A stretch of 64,000 bases of DNA, from the NCBI GenBank assembly GCA_021781815.1, contig JAJXWB010000008.1, positions 1 to 64,000 on the forward strand. The letters are read 5' to 3'. The notes below the pieces were generated by a model that was given only the letters and a program-made list of their open reading frames with translations, was not told the DNA's origin and did no database searches. Origin of the DNA: Pseudomonadota bacterium. Its GTDB lineage: Bacteria > Pseudomonadota > Alphaproteobacteria > Rhizobiales > Beijerinckiaceae. Of this stretch, positions 42,898-51,898 are shown piece after piece. Position 1 is the first letter of the stretch; every line of letters starts with the position of its first letter. Position numbers and translations under genes: made by a program.

Positions 42898-44199
42898 ATG
42901 GCCGATTACTATCCACTTCTCGCCAAGGCAGTAGCGGGACTGCCGGACTCCACCGAGGAAAAGCGCCGCGCGATTTACGAGCGCGCGCGCAAGGCGCTGC
43001 TTGGCCAGTTGCGCAAGATTGACCCGCCGATCGCCGAGAGCGACATTGCCCGCGAGAATTCCGCGCTGGACGAATCGATCGCGCGCCTTGAGTCCGAGAT
43101 CGCCGGCAAGGCTGCGGCAGCCCCGGCATCGAAACCAGCCCAGCCTCCGGCCGCCGCGCCGCCGCCAGCGACCCTCAAACCGCCGGCGGCCGCGCCGAAG
43201 CCGCCCGCGCCGCTGAGCAGCCCTGTCCCGCCGAAGCCCTTTTCCTTCCGCCCGCCGAACGTTGCCGGCGTCGCCGCGCCGGTGGAGCCGCCGCAAGACG
43301 ACGAGCCGAAGCAACCGACCGACGAGACGGCCGCAGCGATCGACCTGAAGCCGCCGCGCCCACGAGAGGCGCCCCGGCCTGCCGCGCCAACGCCTGCGCC
43401 GGCTGGCGACGGCGTCAAGCGCATGTGGATCGTCGGCGGCGTGATTGCGGCGATTGTCCTGCTGATAGCCGCCGCCGCCTATTTCATGCGCGACCATGGA
43501 TCGCAGGGTCTAGCGCGGCTCGGACAGGCGCCGCCGGCGACCGAGGCGCCGCCGAGCGGCAAGATTGCCGACCGCCTTGACAAGCCGGCCGCATCCAGCG
43601 GGTCGGCTGCGCCCGCGCCGACACAAAATCCGGGCGCCCCGCAGTCAATCCCTGTGGCGGGACGCGCCGCGCTGCTCGTCGAAGCGCCGGACGCGCCGGA
43701 CAAGGTCAAGACCTATGTCGGATCCGTGATCTGGAGAATCGACAGCGTGCCGACCGGCGCCGGCCGCCCGCTTGGCACGGCGGTTCATGCCGATGTCGAT
43801 ATCCCCGACGCAAAAGTGCGCATGACCCTCGATATCCAGAAGAACGAAGACGCCTCGCTGCCCGCCTCGCACACGATCAACGTCGGCTTCAACATCCTGC
43901 CGGGAAGCGATATCCCCGGCGTGAAGCAGATTTACGGGATTCAGATGCGGCGGGAGGACTCCTCCAATGGCGACGCGCTCGCCGGCATCCCCGTTCAGAT
44001 CACCGACAATCTGTACTTGATCGGACTCGCGCGCGGCGACCTGGAATCACGCAATGTCGAACTGCTGAAAAACCGCGGCTGGCTTGACGTGCCGCTGGCG
44101 CTGACCAACGGGCGGGTGGCGAAATTCAGTCTGGAGAAGGGCGTCTCGGGCGAACGCGTGATCGCCGACGCCATCGCCGCCTGGAGTCAGGAAAAGTAA
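42898..44199 (+). CDS. Proline-rich membrane protein of unknown function
   Basis: A 433-residue protein with three parts: a cytosolic N-terminus (YYPLLAKAVAGLPDSTEEKRR..., residues 1-70) that is helical and charged, a long Pro/Ala linker (about 75-175), one membrane helix (about 181-201, MWIVGGVIAAIVLLIAAAAYF) and a periplasmic C-terminal domain (about 260-433) with SVIWRIDSVPTGAG and GFNILPGSDIPGVKQIYGIQM. I do not recognise a named family, but similar proteins lie downstream of purA in other Hyphomicrobiales as far as I recall. It is convergent with rpoH. The start has only a weak ribosome site. Confidence 0.75.
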   Translation: MADYYPLLAKAVAGLPDSTEEKRRAIYERARKALLGQLRKIDPPIAESDIARENSALDESIARLESEIAGKAAAAPASKPAQPPAAAPPPATLKPPAAAPKPPAPLSSPVPPKPFSFRPPNVAGVAAPVEPPQDDEPKQPTDETAAAIDLKPPRPREAPRPAAPTPAPAGDGVKRMWIVGGVIAAIVLLIAAAAYFMRDHGSQGLARLGQAPPATEAPPSGKIADRLDKPAASSGSAAPAPTQNPGAPQSIPVAGRAALLVEAPDAPDKVKTYVGSVIWRIDSVPTGAGRPLGTAVHADVDIPDAKVRMTLDIQKNEDASLPASHTINVGFNILPGSDIPGVKQIYGIQMRREDSSNGDALAGIPVQITDNLYLIGLARGDLESRNVELLKNRGWLDVPLALTNGRVAKFSLEKGVSGERVIADAIAAWSQEK

Positions 44200-44218
44200 T
44201 CCGCCGCCAGGCGTCTGC

Positions 44219-44243
44219 AAAAAAGGCGGCGTCCTGCGCCGCC
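44219..44243. terminator. Terminator between the membrane-protein gene and rpoH
   Basis: GGCGGCG (44225-44231) pairs with CGCCGCC (44237-44243) around a five-base loop. On the minus strand it is followed by six T residues (44224-44219), so it should end rpoH transcription. On the plus strand only a short CTTTCT follows, giving weaker termination for the opposing gene. Confidence 0.8.
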
Positions 44244-44271
44244 CTTTCTGTTCCGGCATGGAAGGCCGGGA

Positions 44272-45186
44272 TCAGCGCGTCGAAGCGGATTCCGTCAGCT
44301 TCCTGTTCGGCGCCGGCAAGGCTTCGCGTTGCTGCAATCCGGCGCGCACCGCCGCCTGCACCTTCTCGAACGCCCGAACCTCGATTTGGCGCACGCGCTC
44401 GCGTGAAACCCCGAACTGCTCGGACAATTCCTCAAGCGTGAGCGGTTCGTCACGCAGGCGGCGCGCCTCGAAGATGCGACGCTCGCGTTCGTTCAGCACG
44501 CCGAGCGCACTGCGCAGCGCGGCATGACGGTTGTCGGATTCTTCGGCGTCGGCCAGCACGGCTTCCTGGGACGCGGACTCATCGACAAGCCAATCCTGCC
44601 ACTCTCCCTCGCCATCGACGCGCAGCGGCGAGTTGAGCGAGGCGTCGCCAGACAGGCGGCGATTCATTTCGACGACTTCCTGCTCGCTCACGCCGAGTCG
44701 ATGCGCGATCGTCCGGACGTTCTCGGGCTTGAGATCGCCGTCCTCCAGCGCGGAAATCTGGCTTTTGGCCTTGCGCAGGTTGAAGAACAGTTTCTTCTGG
44801 TTCGCGGTCGTGCCCATCTTCACGAGCGACCACGATCGCAGGATGTACTCTTGTATCGCCGCGCGGATCCACCACATGGCATAGGTGGCCAGGCGGAATC
44901 CCTTGTCGGGCTCGAACCGCTTCACCGCCTGCATGAGGCCGACATTGCCTTCCGACACGACCTCGCCGATTGGCAGACCGTAGCCGCGATAGCCCATGGC
45001 GATCTTGGCGACCAGACGGAGATGGGACGTGACCAGTCTGTGCGCGGCTTTGGAATCGGCATGTTCGCGCCAACGTTTGGCGAGCATGTATTCCTCCTGC
45101 GGCTCGAGGAGGGGAAATTTTCTGATTTCCGTGAGGTAGCGAGAAAGTCCGCTTTCGCCGGAGATCATGGGAAGAGCAGCAGCCAT
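44272..45186 (-). CDS. rpoH: RNA polymerase heat-shock sigma factor RpoH (sigma-32)
   Basis: A 304-residue sigma-70-family factor of the RpoH type. Region 2 reads AHRLVTSHLRLVAKIAMGYRGYGLP through GNVGLMQAVKRFEPDKGFRLATYAMWWIRAAIQEYI; the RpoH box QKKLFFNLRKAK is present after it; region 4 ends with ERRIFEARRLRDEPLTLEELSEQFGVSRERVRQIE. It directs polymerase to heat-shock promoters. The ATG at 45186 follows GGAGG by five bases; two earlier ATG codons in frame lack a ribosome site. A sigma-32-like promoter lies about 60 bases upstream, which suggests autoregulation. Confidence 0.95.
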   Translation of the reverse strand: MAAALPMISGESGLSRYLTEIRKFPLLEPQEEYMLAKRWREHADSKAAHRLVTSHLRLVAKIAMGYRGYGLPIGEVVSEGNVGLMQAVKRFEPDKGFRLATYAMWWIRAAIQEYILRSWSLVKMGTTANQKKLFFNLRKAKSQISALEDGDLKPENVRTIAHRLGVSEQEVVEMNRRLSGDASLNSPLRVDGEGEWQDWLVDESASQEAVLADAEESDNRHAALRSALGVLNERERRIFEARRLRDEPLTLEELSEQFGVSRERVRQIEVRAFEKVQAAVRAGLQQREALPAPNRKLTESASTR

Positions 45187-45248
45187 AAAATCCTCCAGGG
45201 CCCCCGTCATCGGCAGGCCGAATTCGCAGCCGCGAGACGCCGACCGCA

Positions 45249-45284
45249 ACACGGTAATATAGGGGCCGCCACCGTGGCCGAAAG
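45249..45284 (-). promoter_or_regulatory. Candidate sigma-32 promoter of rpoH
   Basis: On the minus strand CTTT (45284-45281) is followed by 17 bases and then CCTATATT (45263-45256). The alphaproteobacterial RpoH consensus is CTTG-N17/18-CYTAT-T, so only one position differs. Transcription would begin near 45249, about 63 bases before the rpoH ATG. Confidence 0.45.
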
Positions 45285-45364
45285 AGGGCGAAAACCCTAC
45301 GGGCGGCTCGCGGCGCGGTTAAGAATACGTAATCTGGCCGGCGGCCCGCGGGTTTCCGCAGCAG

Positions 45365-46384
45365 TCACAAGCGCGTGAGTTCCATCCGCACCTTGTCGAA
45401 ATCGGCTGGCGCGGAGCTTTCGAACGACATCTCCTCGCCCGTGACCGGATGCGGAAAGCCGAGCGCCACGGCGTGCAGCGCCTGCCGGCCGAGCGCTGTG
45501 ATCGCCAGGCGAGCCGCCTCCGGCAGCGCCTGCTCCTTGGTGCGAAACCCCGTGGCGTAGACGGGATCGCCGATCAGCGGGCAACCTATATGGGCCATGT
45601 GGACCCGGATCTGGTGCGTCCGGCCGGTTTCGAGCCGACAGGCGACCAATGCGGCGGCGGGACGCCCGGTCCTGTCCGCGCCATAGGTTTCCAGCGCCCG
45701 CCAGTGGGTGACGGCCTCCCTGCCCTGGCCGCCGCGCGTCACGGCCATCTTCTCGCGATGGGTCTGATGGCGGCCCAGCGGCGCATCGATCGTGCCGCTC
45801 TTGCGCCCCGGCGCCCCCCAGACCAGCGCCCTGTACTCCCGCAGGAAGGGCAAGGTGCGGCCATGGTCGGCGAACAGGGCGGCGAGCCCCCGGTGCGCGG
45901 CGTCTGTCTTGGCGACGACCAGCAAGCCGGATGTATCCTTGTCGAGCCGGTGCACGATGCCCGGCCGCCTCACGCCGCCGATGCCCGACAGGCTGTCGCC
46001 GCAATGGGCGATCAGCGCATTGACCAGCGTGCCGGTCTCATGGCCGCCGGCGGGATGGACGACGAGGCCGGCCGGTTTGTCGATCACGATGAGCGCGTCG
46101 TCCTCGTAGACGACCTTGAGTGGAATGGCCTCGGCCTGCGGCTCGGCCGGCGCGGGGGCCGGAATTTCGATGACGATTTCCGCGCCCGCGGCGACCTTCG
46201 CAGAGGCGTCGCCGGCGCCGCCGCCGCCGATGGTGACGCGCCCCTCCTCGATCAGGCCCTTGATGCGGGTGCGCGACACATGCGCTTCGGCAAGAGCCGG
46301 CCGCTCGGCCAGATAGCGATCAAGGCGCGTGCCGGCCTCGGATGGGTCGACGGAAAAGACGTGACGGGTCGAAGCTTCGCTCAT
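45365..46384 (-). CDS. rluD: RluD-type 23S rRNA pseudouridine synthase
   Basis: A 339-residue RluA-family pseudouridine synthase. The N-terminal S4 RNA-binding domain spans residues about 16-75 (GTRLDRYLAER, SRTRIKGLIEEGRVTI). The catalytic Asp148 is in RPGIVHRLDKDTSGLL. Other conserved pieces are LIVIDKPAGLVVHP and CRLETGRTHQIRVHMAHIGCPLIGDPVY. It modifies uridines of helix 69 in 23S rRNA (or a related site). The ATG at 46384 is the natural start. It is about 180 bases upstream of rpoH on the same strand. Confidence 0.93.
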   Translation of the reverse strand: MSEASTRHVFSVDPSEAGTRLDRYLAERPALAEAHVSRTRIKGLIEEGRVTIGGGGAGDASAKVAAGAEIVIEIPAPAPAEPQAEAIPLKVVYEDDALIVIDKPAGLVVHPAGGHETGTLVNALIAHCGDSLSGIGGVRRPGIVHRLDKDTSGLLVVAKTDAAHRGLAALFADHGRTLPFLREYRALVWGAPGRKSGTIDAPLGRHQTHREKMAVTRGGQGREAVTHWRALETYGADRTGRPAAALVACRLETGRTHQIRVHMAHIGCPLIGDPVYATGFRTKEQALPEAARLAITALGRQALHAVALGFPHPVTGEEMSFESSAPADFDKVRMELTRL

Positions 46385-46457
46385 CGCCCGCAGATAAAGA
46401 CGCAAGCTCCCGTCTGCAACCGCTTGCGCGCGAACAGGCGCGCGTGATTGATGCGCC

Positions 46458-47723
46458 ATGATGCAAAACAGGCCGGAAATCGTCGACATCGCCGTAGTCG
46501 GCGCAGGTCCGGCCGGCCTGATGGCCGCCGAGGCGGCGGCGCGCGCCGGCCTGCGCGTCGCAGTGTTCGACGCCATGCCGAGCGCTGGCCGCAAGTTCCT
46601 GATGGCCGGGCGCAGCGGCCTCAATATCACGAACGCGGAGGATTTCACGACATTCCTCGACCGTTACGGCGCGGCGGCGGCATGGCTGCGGCCGATCCTT
46701 GAACGATTTTCGCCGCAGGATATGCGCGATTTCTGCGCTGGCCTGGGCGTAGAGACATTCATCGGCTCCAGCGGCCGCGTCTTTCCGAAGGCGATGAAGG
46801 CCTCGCCCCTCCTGCGCGCCTGGCTCGCCCGGCTCGCCAGGCTCGGCGTCGGGTTTCGCCCGCGCATGCGCCTCGTCGATATTGGAGCGGACGGCGCAAT
46901 TGAATTCATCCGTTCGGACGGGAGAAACGAGCGCCTCCAGGCCCGCGCGACCGTGCTCGCGCTTGGCGGCGCGAGTTGGCCGCGGCTCGGCTCGACCGGG
47001 ATGTGGGCGCAGGCGCTCGCCGCGCGCGGGGTGAACATCGCGCCCTTCCGGCCCAGCAATTGCAGCGTGGAAATCGACTGGTCCCCGCCATTCCTCGCTC
47101 GGTTCGAGGGGCAGGCGTTCAAGACCGCCCGCTTTTCCTATGCCGGTCACCCCATGCGCGGCGAAGCCGTCGTGACGAAGCGCGGTCTGGAGGGCGGCCC
47201 GGTCTATGCGCTGTCGGCCGCAATCGGCGCGGATTTGCGCGATGGGCGCAAGGCGCGTCTCGTCATTGATCTGAAGCCCGATCTCGACATCGAAACGATC
47301 GCGCAAAGGCTGAACAGACGCCGCGCCGGCGACAGTCTGTCGAACGTGCTGCGCAAGGCTCTTGGATTGACGCCCGTCGCCGTCGCCTTGCTGCGCGAGG
47401 CGGCGCGCGACCTGCCGCCAGAGTCCGAACCCCTCGCGCGCCTCGTGAAATCCGTCGGGCTGCCGGTGCGCGCCGTCAGCGGCCTTGACCGCGCCATTTC
47501 AAGCGCGGGCGGCGTGCGACTCGACCAGATCGACGGCGATCTGATGTTGACGAGGCTGCCCGGCGTATTCGTCGCGGGCGAAATGCTCGACTGGGACGCG
47601 CCGACCGGCGGCTATCTGCTGCAAGCGTGTTTTGCGACGGGAAACGCCGCCGGAGAAGGCGCGGCGAAATGGGCGAAGGGCTGCGGCCCGCGACCTTCGG
47701 AACGGCCGATTGCACCCTCCTGA
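46458..47723 (+). CDS. HI0933-family FAD-dependent oxidoreductase (TIGR03862 type)
   Basis: A 421-residue flavoprotein. FAD binds at IAVVGAGPAGLMAAEAAARAG (residues about 11-31) and at GEMLDWDAPTGGYLLQACFATG near the C-terminus. The GRKFLMAGRSGLNIT block and SSGRVFPKAMKASPLLRAW are typical of the HI0933/TIGR03862 group, whose substrates are not known. Two adjacent ATG codons (46458 and 46461) start the frame. It lies divergent from rluD and 12 bases from the end of the convergent cyclase gene. Confidence 0.9.
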   Translation: MMQNRPEIVDIAVVGAGPAGLMAAEAAARAGLRVAVFDAMPSAGRKFLMAGRSGLNITNAEDFTTFLDRYGAAAAWLRPILERFSPQDMRDFCAGLGVETFIGSSGRVFPKAMKASPLLRAWLARLARLGVGFRPRMRLVDIGADGAIEFIRSDGRNERLQARATVLALGGASWPRLGSTGMWAQALAARGVNIAPFRPSNCSVEIDWSPPFLARFEGQAFKTARFSYAGHPMRGEAVVTKRGLEGGPVYALSAAIGADLRDGRKARLVIDLKPDLDIETIAQRLNRRRAGDSLSNVLRKALGLTPVAVALLREAARDLPPESEPLARLVKSVGLPVRAVSGLDRAISSAGGVRLDQIDGDLMLTRLPGVFVAGEMLDWDAPTGGYLLQACFATGNAAGEGAAKWAKGCGPRPSERPIAPS

Positions 47724-47735
47724 CGTCGGCGCGCC

Positions 47736-48509
47736 CTATCCGATGATCGCCACCGCCCGCGTCCAGCCGGCCGACGCGCGTTCGATCTTCACCGGAAAAC
47801 ACGACACCATGAAGCCGGTCGAGGGCAGGACTTCGAGATTGTGCAGCTTCTCGATGTGGCAGTAGCCGATGTGGCGGCTCGCCTTGTGCCCTTCCCAGAT
47901 CAGGCGCGCGTCATGTGTGGCCGCATAGGCCTTCGCGGTATGGACGAACGGCGCATCCCAGCTCCAGCCGTCGATGCCGGTCAGCCGCACGCCGCGCTCC
48001 AGCAGATACATTGTGGCCTCGTAGCCCATACCGCACCCGGAAGCGACATAGTCCGCCCGCCCGTATTTCGCGCCGGCGCTGGTGTTGACCACCACGATGT
48101 CGAGCGGGCGCAGCATATGGCCGATGCGTTTCAATTCATCGGCCACATCCTTCGCCGTCGCGACATAGCCGTCCGGCAAATGACGGAAATCGAGCTTCAC
48201 GCCGGGCTGGAAGCACCAATCGAGGGGAACCTCGTCGATCGTCCAGGCGCGCTCGCCGCGGTTCATCGTCGGGTGATAGTGCCAGGGCGCGTCGAGATGC
48301 GTGCCGTTGTGCGTCGACAAGCTTACGCGCTCGACCGCCCAGCCCTGCCCGTCCGGCAGATCCGCGGCCTCGAGGCCCGGAAAGAAAGGCAGGATCTGCG
48401 GCAGGCTCTGCTGGTGATCGATATATTCGATCGTCGGATGAAGGCCCGGCGGATCGGCCGGAACGTCGTTTTGCAGCGGAACGGATATGTCGATGATTTG
48501 CCGGGCCAT
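47736..48509 (-). CDS. Cyclase-family (kynurenine formamidase-like) hydrolase
   Basis: A 257-residue metal-dependent hydrolase. IIDISVPLQNDVP opens the domain and STHNGTHLDAPWHYHP carries the HxGTHxDxPxH metal-binding motif of kynurenine formamidase and bacterial cyclases. GIDGWSWDAPF and EGHKASRHIGYCHIEKLHNLEVLP follow. Substrates of this family include N-formylkynurenine, isatin and other cyclic amides; none can be assigned here, and no tryptophan-degradation genes are near. The ATG at 48509 follows GGGGGAG. Confidence 0.88.
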   Translation of the reverse strand: MARQIIDISVPLQNDVPADPPGLHPTIEYIDHQQSLPQILPFFPGLEAADLPDGQGWAVERVSLSTHNGTHLDAPWHYHPTMNRGERAWTIDEVPLDWCFQPGVKLDFRHLPDGYVATAKDVADELKRIGHMLRPLDIVVVNTSAGAKYGRADYVASGCGMGYEATMYLLERGVRLTGIDGWSWDAPFVHTAKAYAATHDARLIWEGHKASRHIGYCHIEKLHNLEVLPSTGFMVSCFPVKIERASAGWTRAVAIIG

Positions 48510-48595
48510 GCCGTCTCCCCCCGCGCGAACCCAACCCGCGCCGCTCGGCAATTCCACCACAGGACCGCCGCATTGGAAACGGGGTTGAAACTGGC

Positions 48596-48802
48596 TCAGC
48601 CTTCGTCGTCGTCCTCAGACCCGCCTGGCGATTCGAGTCTGTGCAAGCCTTGTTGCGGCGCGTGATCGGACAATTCCTCCAGGGCGACGGCGCTTGTCGC
48701 TTCCAGCGCTGCAGCGGTGCGCGACAGGCCCAGTTCGACTGCTTCGCGATGCAGATCCTGAATGAGACCGAACAGGCGAAGGCGGATGGATGATGAAGCC
48801 AT
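48596..48802 (-). CDS. Small helical protein of unknown function
   Basis: A 68-residue protein, MASSSIRLRLFGLIQDLH... with an amphipathic helix (residues about 6-22), a second helix around SRTAAALEATSAVALEEL and an acidic end SEDDDEG. There is no signal peptide. The frame extends upstream for 37 codons, but the sequence there looks non-coding. No ribosome site is strong. I list it because the composition and length look like a small conserved alphaproteobacterial protein. Confidence 0.45.
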   Translation of the reverse strand: MASSSIRLRLFGLIQDLHREAVELGLSRTAAALEATSAVALEELSDHAPQQGLHRLESPGGSEDDDEG

Positions 48803-49031
48803 TGGGAACCGGATGGAGTGGGCGCCGAAAACCAACGCATCGGTAGTCTGCGCACGAGTGTATAAACAACACGGAATCGATGCCGGATGTCTTTGTTCAA
48901 ATGCAAGATACACTTGGCATCGAGTGTTCAGCGCTTTGGCGCTGGCGAATTTTGACCTTTTTCAATATTGCAGCCGCTGACCCAAAATGTCTACTATCCA
49001 TTCGGCTCGACCGCTCTGCGTCGAGTGGACC

Positions 49032-50288
49032 TCAGATCACGAACTCTCCGGCGCGCATGACGGCCGACCGGCCACCGCCAGTATCGAGACCGTCGACATC
49101 CATCTCGGCTGAACCAATCATCCAGTCTATATGGATCAGGCTGCGGTTGGCGCCGCGCGCCGCGAGCTCGGCCTCGCTCAGCCTGTCGCCATTGACGAAG
49201 CACTTGCTGTAGGCCTGCCCGAGCGCGATGTGGCTCGCCGCATTCTCGTCGAACAATGTGTTGAAGAACAGGAGTCCGCTCTTCGAGATCGGCGACGACC
49301 ACGGGACCAGCGCGACCTCGCCGAGATGGCTTGCGCCTTCATCCGTATTGAGCACGTTGTGCAACACATCCGCGCCGGAGCGCGCATCGGCTTCGACGAT
49401 CCGTCCGTTCTCGAACCGGACAGCGATGTCCTCGATCAGGGCGCCCATGTAGGATAGCGGCTTCGACGCCCGCACATGGCCGGACACGCGCGCGCGGTGC
49501 GGCGTCGTGAACACTTCCTCCGTCGGAATGTTGGCGTTGCAGACGATCCCGTTTTTCGCGGTCGAGGCGCCCCCCGCCCATTCGTGATCATCGGCGAGGC
49601 CGACGAACAGGTCGGTTCCCGGGCCGCGGAAATGCAACGCATGAAAGCGGCGCGCATTGAGCGTGGCCGTGCGGCGCGCCAGCGCGGCGTTGTGCGCGGC
49701 CCATTCGGACGCCGGATCGGCGACATCGACGCGCGAGGCGGAAAAGATGGCGTCCCACAACTTCCGCAGCGCGCGGTCTTCGGTATCGTTCGGGAACACG
49801 CAACGCGCCCATGCCGGAGTAGCGGCGGCGATGATGGTCCAGTTGATGGCGAAGCTCGCGATGAGTTCGAGCGCCGGGCTGTAGGCCTTCGACCGCGCGC
49901 GATTGACGCGCGCAACCTTCGATGTCTCCTGGCCCGCAAGCAGCGTCGGATCGTCGCCGACGATCGCGAGTCGCGCGGCGCCATTGCGGTAGGCCTGCGC
50001 CATGCCTTCGAACAGCCAGGCCGGCGCGGCGTCGAACGACTCGTCGCGCGCGTGACGATAGCGCAGCAGGCTCTGCTCGTCGTCGTTGAGGATGACGGTC
50101 ACGAGCGACGCGCCGGCGCGATAGGCGTGCTCGGTCACGCGGCGGGCCAGATCCAGCGCCTCGACTGGCGCGGTGACGACGAGTTCCTGCCCGTCCCGCA
50201 GCCCCAGCCCGACGCGCACGGCGGTCTCGGCGAGCCGGTCGAGTTTGACGGCGTGATCGGCTGCGGACAGCGACGGCGTCACATTCAT
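49032..50288 (-). CDS. M29-family aminopeptidase
   Basis: A 418-residue metallo-aminopeptidase of the thermophilic aminopeptidase (M29) type. The C-terminal catalytic half carries NIPTEEVFTTPH, DEGASHLGEVALVPWSSPI and RSLIHIDWMIGS, which contain the Glu, His and Asp metal ligands of the family. The N-terminal half (LVVTAPVEALDLARRVTEHAYRAGA) is the usual substrate-gating domain. It trims amino acids from peptides in the cytoplasm. The ATG at 50288 follows GAGGAG by six bases; an ATG eight codons earlier has no such site. Confidence 0.92.
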   Translation of the reverse strand: MNVTPSLSAADHAVKLDRLAETAVRVGLGLRDGQELVVTAPVEALDLARRVTEHAYRAGASLVTVILNDDEQSLLRYRHARDESFDAAPAWLFEGMAQAYRNGAARLAIVGDDPTLLAGQETSKVARVNRARSKAYSPALELIASFAINWTIIAAATPAWARCVFPNDTEDRALRKLWDAIFSASRVDVADPASEWAAHNAALARRTATLNARRFHALHFRGPGTDLFVGLADDHEWAGGASTAKNGIVCNANIPTEEVFTTPHRARVSGHVRASKPLSYMGALIEDIAVRFENGRIVEADARSGADVLHNVLNTDEGASHLGEVALVPWSSPISKSGLLFFNTLFDENAASHIALGQAYSKCFVNGDRLSEAELAARGANRSLIHIDWMIGSAEMDVDGLDTGGGRSAVMRAGEFVI

Positions 50289-50365
50289 TCTGAACTCCTC
50301 ATTGCGCTGCAATTCCGTCGCGCCCGCGATGGCAAGGAGAGAGATAGCGCGGCGCGCCGTCCTTG

Positions 50366-51766
50366 TCAGGCGTTCGGGCGATCCTTCGCCTCCGAAAGCT
50401 GCGCCAGCACAGCGTCCTTCCGCAAGGCCAGCGCCTCGCGCGCGACGTCGAAAGCAAGTCTGAACGCGCCGAAGCCGTCGTTTGCGACGGTCCCGTCGCG
50501 GACGCCCGCGAGGACCGCGGCGACCGTCTGGTTGAGTTCCGTTTCCAGCGCGGCGATCTCGTCGAAAGTCTGCGCCTGCGTCGCGCGGTCTCCCAGCGAC
50601 AGAACCGCATCGGTCAACTGGCCGGCCCGCTTCGGCGGCGCGCGCGTGACCGTCGAATAGAGACCAAGGAAAACGGAGCCGACGACGCTCGCCACTGACA
50701 TGCCGATGTAGATCATGTCGCTATAGCGATCCAGAAACGTCTTCGTGTCGTCGTCCACGTACTCGGCGACGCCCGGATGCGCAAGGACGGTCGCGTCCTT
50801 GTCGGTGCTCGGCGGCTCGATGGCGGTCGCGTAACGCCCGGGTTCGCCGAGTAGATCCTTGTTCTCGAACACCGCTACGGCAAGTTCGGTCGCAACCGCC
50901 TCCGGCAAGCGCGAATGGCAGAGCAGGATATCCTCGACGCTGATGGTTTCGAGATCGTCGTCCGGAATCTTCGGCGACGCGACGATCAGGCCGGCGTCGA
51001 TCGTTTCGGCATCGACGCCGCGCATCCGGGCGGCGAGCGCCTTGGATCCATCGGCATCGATCAGGTCGAAATTCGGTTTTTGCGCGCGGTCCGGCCAGAA
51101 TATATCCGTCGCGATTTTGGATTTGCGGACGATGTAGAACACGGCGCCGGGCCCGTTCGCTTCGAACAGATGCGGCCATTCCGCAGCGTGGCGTTCTTCG
51201 ATCGGCGCCGAAGGCGGAAAACCATAGAAGGCCAGCACGTCCCGCACCAGAGCGCTGTCGCGCGCATCGTCGCCGATGATGGCGAGCCGCTTTCCCTTGA
51301 GCGCGGCGATCGATTTCACCTTGGCCGACCTTGGGGCGGCGATCAGGAGCAGCGAATGGTCGAGGATAGCCACCGCCCGCGCGCGGCCCGGGATTTTCGT
51401 ATCGCTGCGCGCGATCATGAGGTCGGCCCTCGCCTGCGAGAACCATGTTGCGGCGGCTGCAAGACTCTCCAGAGGCCGCACATCGATGCGAACGCGCCGG
51501 TTCTGCGCTGTCGCCGCCTGCAACCTTCGGGCAAACCCATATTCGACCGAATTTTCAGGGCCGGTTGCAAAAACCAGCGTTCTGGGCGCCGTCAGGAACC
51601 GGGCGAGAAACGCGACCGCGATCGCAATGGCGACAGTCAGCGCCGCAAACGCGAATTTCTGACGGCTGTTGCTCCAGCTCGCGCGAGCGGTCGCGCCAAA
51701 TAGATTCTGGGAGGCGAGCGTCGCAGTTCGCCCGCCGATGGCCCGTCCCGCAGGTCCCTTGTTCAA
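50366..51766 (-). CDS. TAXI-family substrate-binding protein with membrane anchors
   Basis: A 466-residue protein with a TRAP-transporter TAXI-type binding domain (TLVFATGPENSVEYGFARRLQ, ADLMIARSDTK, VKSIAALKGKRLAII, CHSRLPEAVATELAVAVF) between two membrane helices: one at residues about 38-58 and another at about 355-372 (MIYIGMSVASVVGSVFLGLYS), followed by a cytosolic helical tail of about 95 residues. Usual TAXI proteins are free periplasmic proteins with a TRAP permease; no permease gene is near. The start is a TTG, supported by GGGGAGG about seven bases upstream. Confidence 0.82.
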   Translation of the reverse strand: MNKGPAGRAIGGRTATLASQNLFGATARASWSNSRQKFAFAALTVAIAIAVAFLARFLTAPRTLVFATGPENSVEYGFARRLQAATAQNRRVRIDVRPLESLAAAATWFSQARADLMIARSDTKIPGRARAVAILDHSLLLIAAPRSAKVKSIAALKGKRLAIIGDDARDSALVRDVLAFYGFPPSAPIEERHAAEWPHLFEANGPGAVFYIVRKSKIATDIFWPDRAQKPNFDLIDADGSKALAARMRGVDAETIDAGLIVASPKIPDDDLETISVEDILLCHSRLPEAVATELAVAVFENKDLLGEPGRYATAIEPPSTDKDATVLAHPGVAEYVDDDTKTFLDRYSDMIYIGMSVASVVGSVFLGLYSTVTRAPPKRAGQLTDAVLSLGDRATQAQTFDEIAALETELNQTVAAVLAGVRDGTVANDGFGAFRLAFDVAREALALRKDAVLAQLSEAKDRPNA

Positions 51767-51898
51767 GCCGACGCCTCCCCTCGGCGCGTATCGCCCCTAT
51801 TGATGGCACAGCCGTCCACTCAAAGCATAGCCGACCTTGACCCGGCGGCCCCGGGGGGGCATCAAGCGCCCTCCCCGCCGCCGCGCGCAAGAGAGCCC

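Noticed and set aside
51767-51898. MmgR/suhB-type small RNA near the inositol monophosphatase gene
   Set aside because: A conserved RNA motif is known near suhB in alphaproteobacteria, but I see no matching hairpin and terminator upstream or downstream of the gene here.
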